Program-made: the position numbers and the translations under genes
Shown here: positions 4,177-5,533 of the stretch, piece by piece
Numbering within the stretch: the stretch's first letter is position 1
How the letters are laid out: each line of letters begins with the position of its first letter
DNA from: Fidelibacterota bacterium
GTDB taxonomy: Bacteria > Fidelibacterota > Marinisomatia > SCGC-AAA003-L08 > D37C17
Assembly (NCBI GenBank): GCA_002704685.1
Contig: PAHD01000030.1
Location: 53,695-59,227, forward strand
DNA: 5,533 nt
Direction of reading: 5' to 3'
The notes under the pieces: model-generated
Told to the model about the DNA's origin: nothing
Database searches by the model: none
The model's input: only the letters and a program-made list of their open reading frames with translations

Positions 4177-5533
4177 CTATATAGACTGTAGGAAAACTGT
4201 TAAATCAGTTTTTAATTTTAATTTCTTCTTTATTCTATATCGATGCTGCTCAACACCTCTTATGGTTATTGCAAGAATTTCAGCTGTCTCTAGTGTTGAA
4301 AAATTCATCTTGATAAGATTACAAACTCTTAATTCAGATTCTGAGATAGAAATAGCTTTTTTTATAATATACTTATTAAAATCAGGATGGATATCATTAA
4401 ATAATTTCATAAATACATCCCAATTTTTTGTATGCACCATTCTTTCATTGCATAATTTAATTAAATGATTATTTGTTAAGTTTTGATTAGATAGTTTTTT
4501 TATAATATTCTTTAAAAATTCTCTTTCTGAGAATGAGACTAAAGCTTTAGTTGTTAATTTTCTTTTATTACTCTCAATATCTAATTTTATCTTAAGGTCA
4601 TTCTCTTTTTGAGCCGCGATATTATTTTCATTTGATAAATATTCTAATGCATCAATATTTGTATCACTAAAAATTTTACTTTTATACTTTAAACTATCCT
4701 CTAAAGATTTATTTAATTTATTTATTGTTAATAAATACAATCTATGATTTTTATTTTTTTTATATATTTCCAGAAGAATTTTTAATGTTTTAACATCTAG
4801 TTCATAGTTTTTTATTTTTTTATTTTTTATTAATAAAATTTTAAAAATCTTAATAGAATCATTGGTTTTATTATTCCTATATAAGTTTAGACCAATATCA
4901 TATAAGACCTCAGGTTCCATTTTCACAATGTTCATGTTGTCAAATAAATCCAACGCTTTATATAAACATTTTTTAGACTTAGTGAAATCTTTAAAATTTA
5001 AATAAGCTTTTCCCAATGAATGATATATATATGGTTTATATATCTCATCATTGTTATCTGTACTTATTTTTAAAGCTGTCTCGCATTTTTCTTTTGCTAA
5101 ATTATTTTTTCCCCCTTTAATCAAATTATTAGCTGTATTTATTAATATTGGTATGATTGTTATCATATCCTTTTTTGACTTCGCTAATTTTATAACTTTA
5201 TCATAGTGAGTTTTAGATTTTTTATACTTTTTCATTTTGTAATAAACAATACCATAAGCAATATTGAGCTTTATAAAAGGATTGTAATCGTTTTGACATT
5301 CATCAATCAAGCTGCTAGCCTTATCTAAATACTTTATTGATAATAGATTTAAATTAAAATCTGAAAAGAGTAATCCTAAATCAGTATAAGTAAATATTAA
5401 ACCGTTTATAGCAAGGGGATCATCAAGAATACGTTTCCATAATTCAATAGCTTTATGAGAATCTTTTATTAAGTTTTTTTTAATTCCTAATTCTCTATTT
5501 AATTTAATTAATAAAGTTAAATTGTGAGCAACA
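4177..5533 (-). CDS. TPR / coiled-coil / LuxR-type HTH regulator, N terminus outside the window
   Basis: The frame is open from the window edge to the TAG at 4177: 451 residues are visible and the start is missing. The TTG at 5310 is an internal Leu, since TPR-like sequence continues upstream of it. The first 275 or so visible residues form at least five TPR-like helical pairs (for example YHSLGKAYLNFKDFTKSKKC and LNIAYGIVYYKMKKYKKS). A Lys/Glu-rich coiled-coil-like stretch follows (about 285-360), then a segment with NWDVFMKLFNDIHPDF, and at about 394-451 a LuxR/GerE-type helix-turn-helix (SESELRVCNLIK ... IRGVEQHRYRIKKKL). This is a known architecture of Bacteroidota-type regulators, which combine TPR sensing or oligomerisation with DNA binding. 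No receiver or kinase domain is visible, and no membrane helix in this part. It lies directly upstream of the Cys-rich secreted-protein gene on the same strand, a plausible target. The fold assignments are good; signal and targets are unknown. Confidence 0.88.
   Translation of the reverse strand, partial: VAHNLTLLIKLNRELGIKKNLIKDSHKAIELWKRILDDPLAINGLIFTYTDLGLLFSDFNLNLLSIKYLDKASSLIDECQNDYNPFIKLNIAYGIVYYKMKKYKKSKTHYDKVIKLAKSKKDMITIIPILINTANNLIKGGKNNLAKEKCETALKISTDNNDEIYKPYIYHSLGKAYLNFKDFTKSKKCLYKALDLFDNMNIVKMEPEVLYDIGLNLYRNNKTNDSIKIFKILLIKNKKIKNYELDVKTLKILLEIYKKNKNHRLYLLTINKLNKSLEDSLKYKSKIFSDTNIDALEYLSNENNIAAQKENDLKIKLDIESNKRKLTTKALVSFSEREFLKNIIKKLSNQNLTNNHLIKLCNERMVHTKNWDVFMKLFNDIHPDFNKYIIKKAISISESELRVCNLIKMNFSTLETAEILAITIRGVEQHRYRIKKKLKLKTDLTVFLQSI

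Noticed and set aside
4193..4212. Inverted repeat AAAACTG / CAGTTTT around 6 bases, near the end of the regulator gene
   Set aside because: It lies inside coding sequence, and on the gene's strand it is followed by CC instead of a U tract, so it is not a convincing terminator.
4262..4468. Plus-strand open frame opposite the HTH end of the regulator
   Set aside because: It is antisense to a well-supported LuxR-type HTH and has no recognisable features.

Overview
This is an AT-rich window (roughly 30% GC by eye) from a bacterial genome. Three things point to a marine Fibrobacterota-Chlorobiota-Bacteroidota-type lineage, most likely Candidatus Marinimicrobia (SAR406): secreted Cys-rich proteins with DDCGxC-type repeats, a secreted Cys-rich protein ending in a dockerin-like pair of calcium loops, and gene starts with A/T-rich leaders instead of Shine-Dalgarno sequences. 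The lineage is an inference from protein style; no marker gene is present.

Layout. Minus-strand block 1 (1-1460) reads from right to left: a PfkB/ribokinase-family sugar or nucleoside kinase, then a YggT-family membrane protein whose ATG overlaps the kinase stop (ATGA), then the start of a Cys-rich lipoprotein that leaves the window at base 1. As written, yggT is broken by a +1 shift in a 10-T run and probably by a second one in a 7-T run. Removing one T from each run gives a clean 81-residue YggT protein. A 59-bp A/T-rich spacer (1461-1519) separates this block from a divergent plus-strand operon (1520-2862). That operon encodes a zinc-ribbon Nudix hydrolase, an AroQ-fold protein that has lost the dehydroquinase active-site residues, and a hot-dog acyl-CoA thioesterase. 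They are joined by an ATGA overlap and a 6-base gap.

The convergent spacer 2863-3058 holds an AT palindrome, a strong bidirectional terminator hairpin, and a 47-base minus-strand sequence with the geometry of the 3' half of a tRNA (anticodon stem to discriminator base) but no 5' half. This could be one end of an element integrated in a tRNA gene. If so, the element is on the higher-coordinate side.

Minus-strand block 2 (3059-5533) contains a large TPR / coiled-coil / LuxR-type HTH regulator (N terminus outside the window) and, 56 bp downstream, a secreted 353-residue protein. The latter has three Cys-rich modules with identical Cys spacing and a C-terminal dockerin-like domain. Adjacency suggests, but does not prove, that the regulator and the surface protein are connected.

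No CRISPR array, transposase, integrase or intact RNA gene is visible. The least ordinary items are the active-site-less AroQ homologue in its Nudix/thioesterase operon, the tRNA 3' remnant, the frame-broken yggT, and the modular Cys-rich dockerin-like protein.
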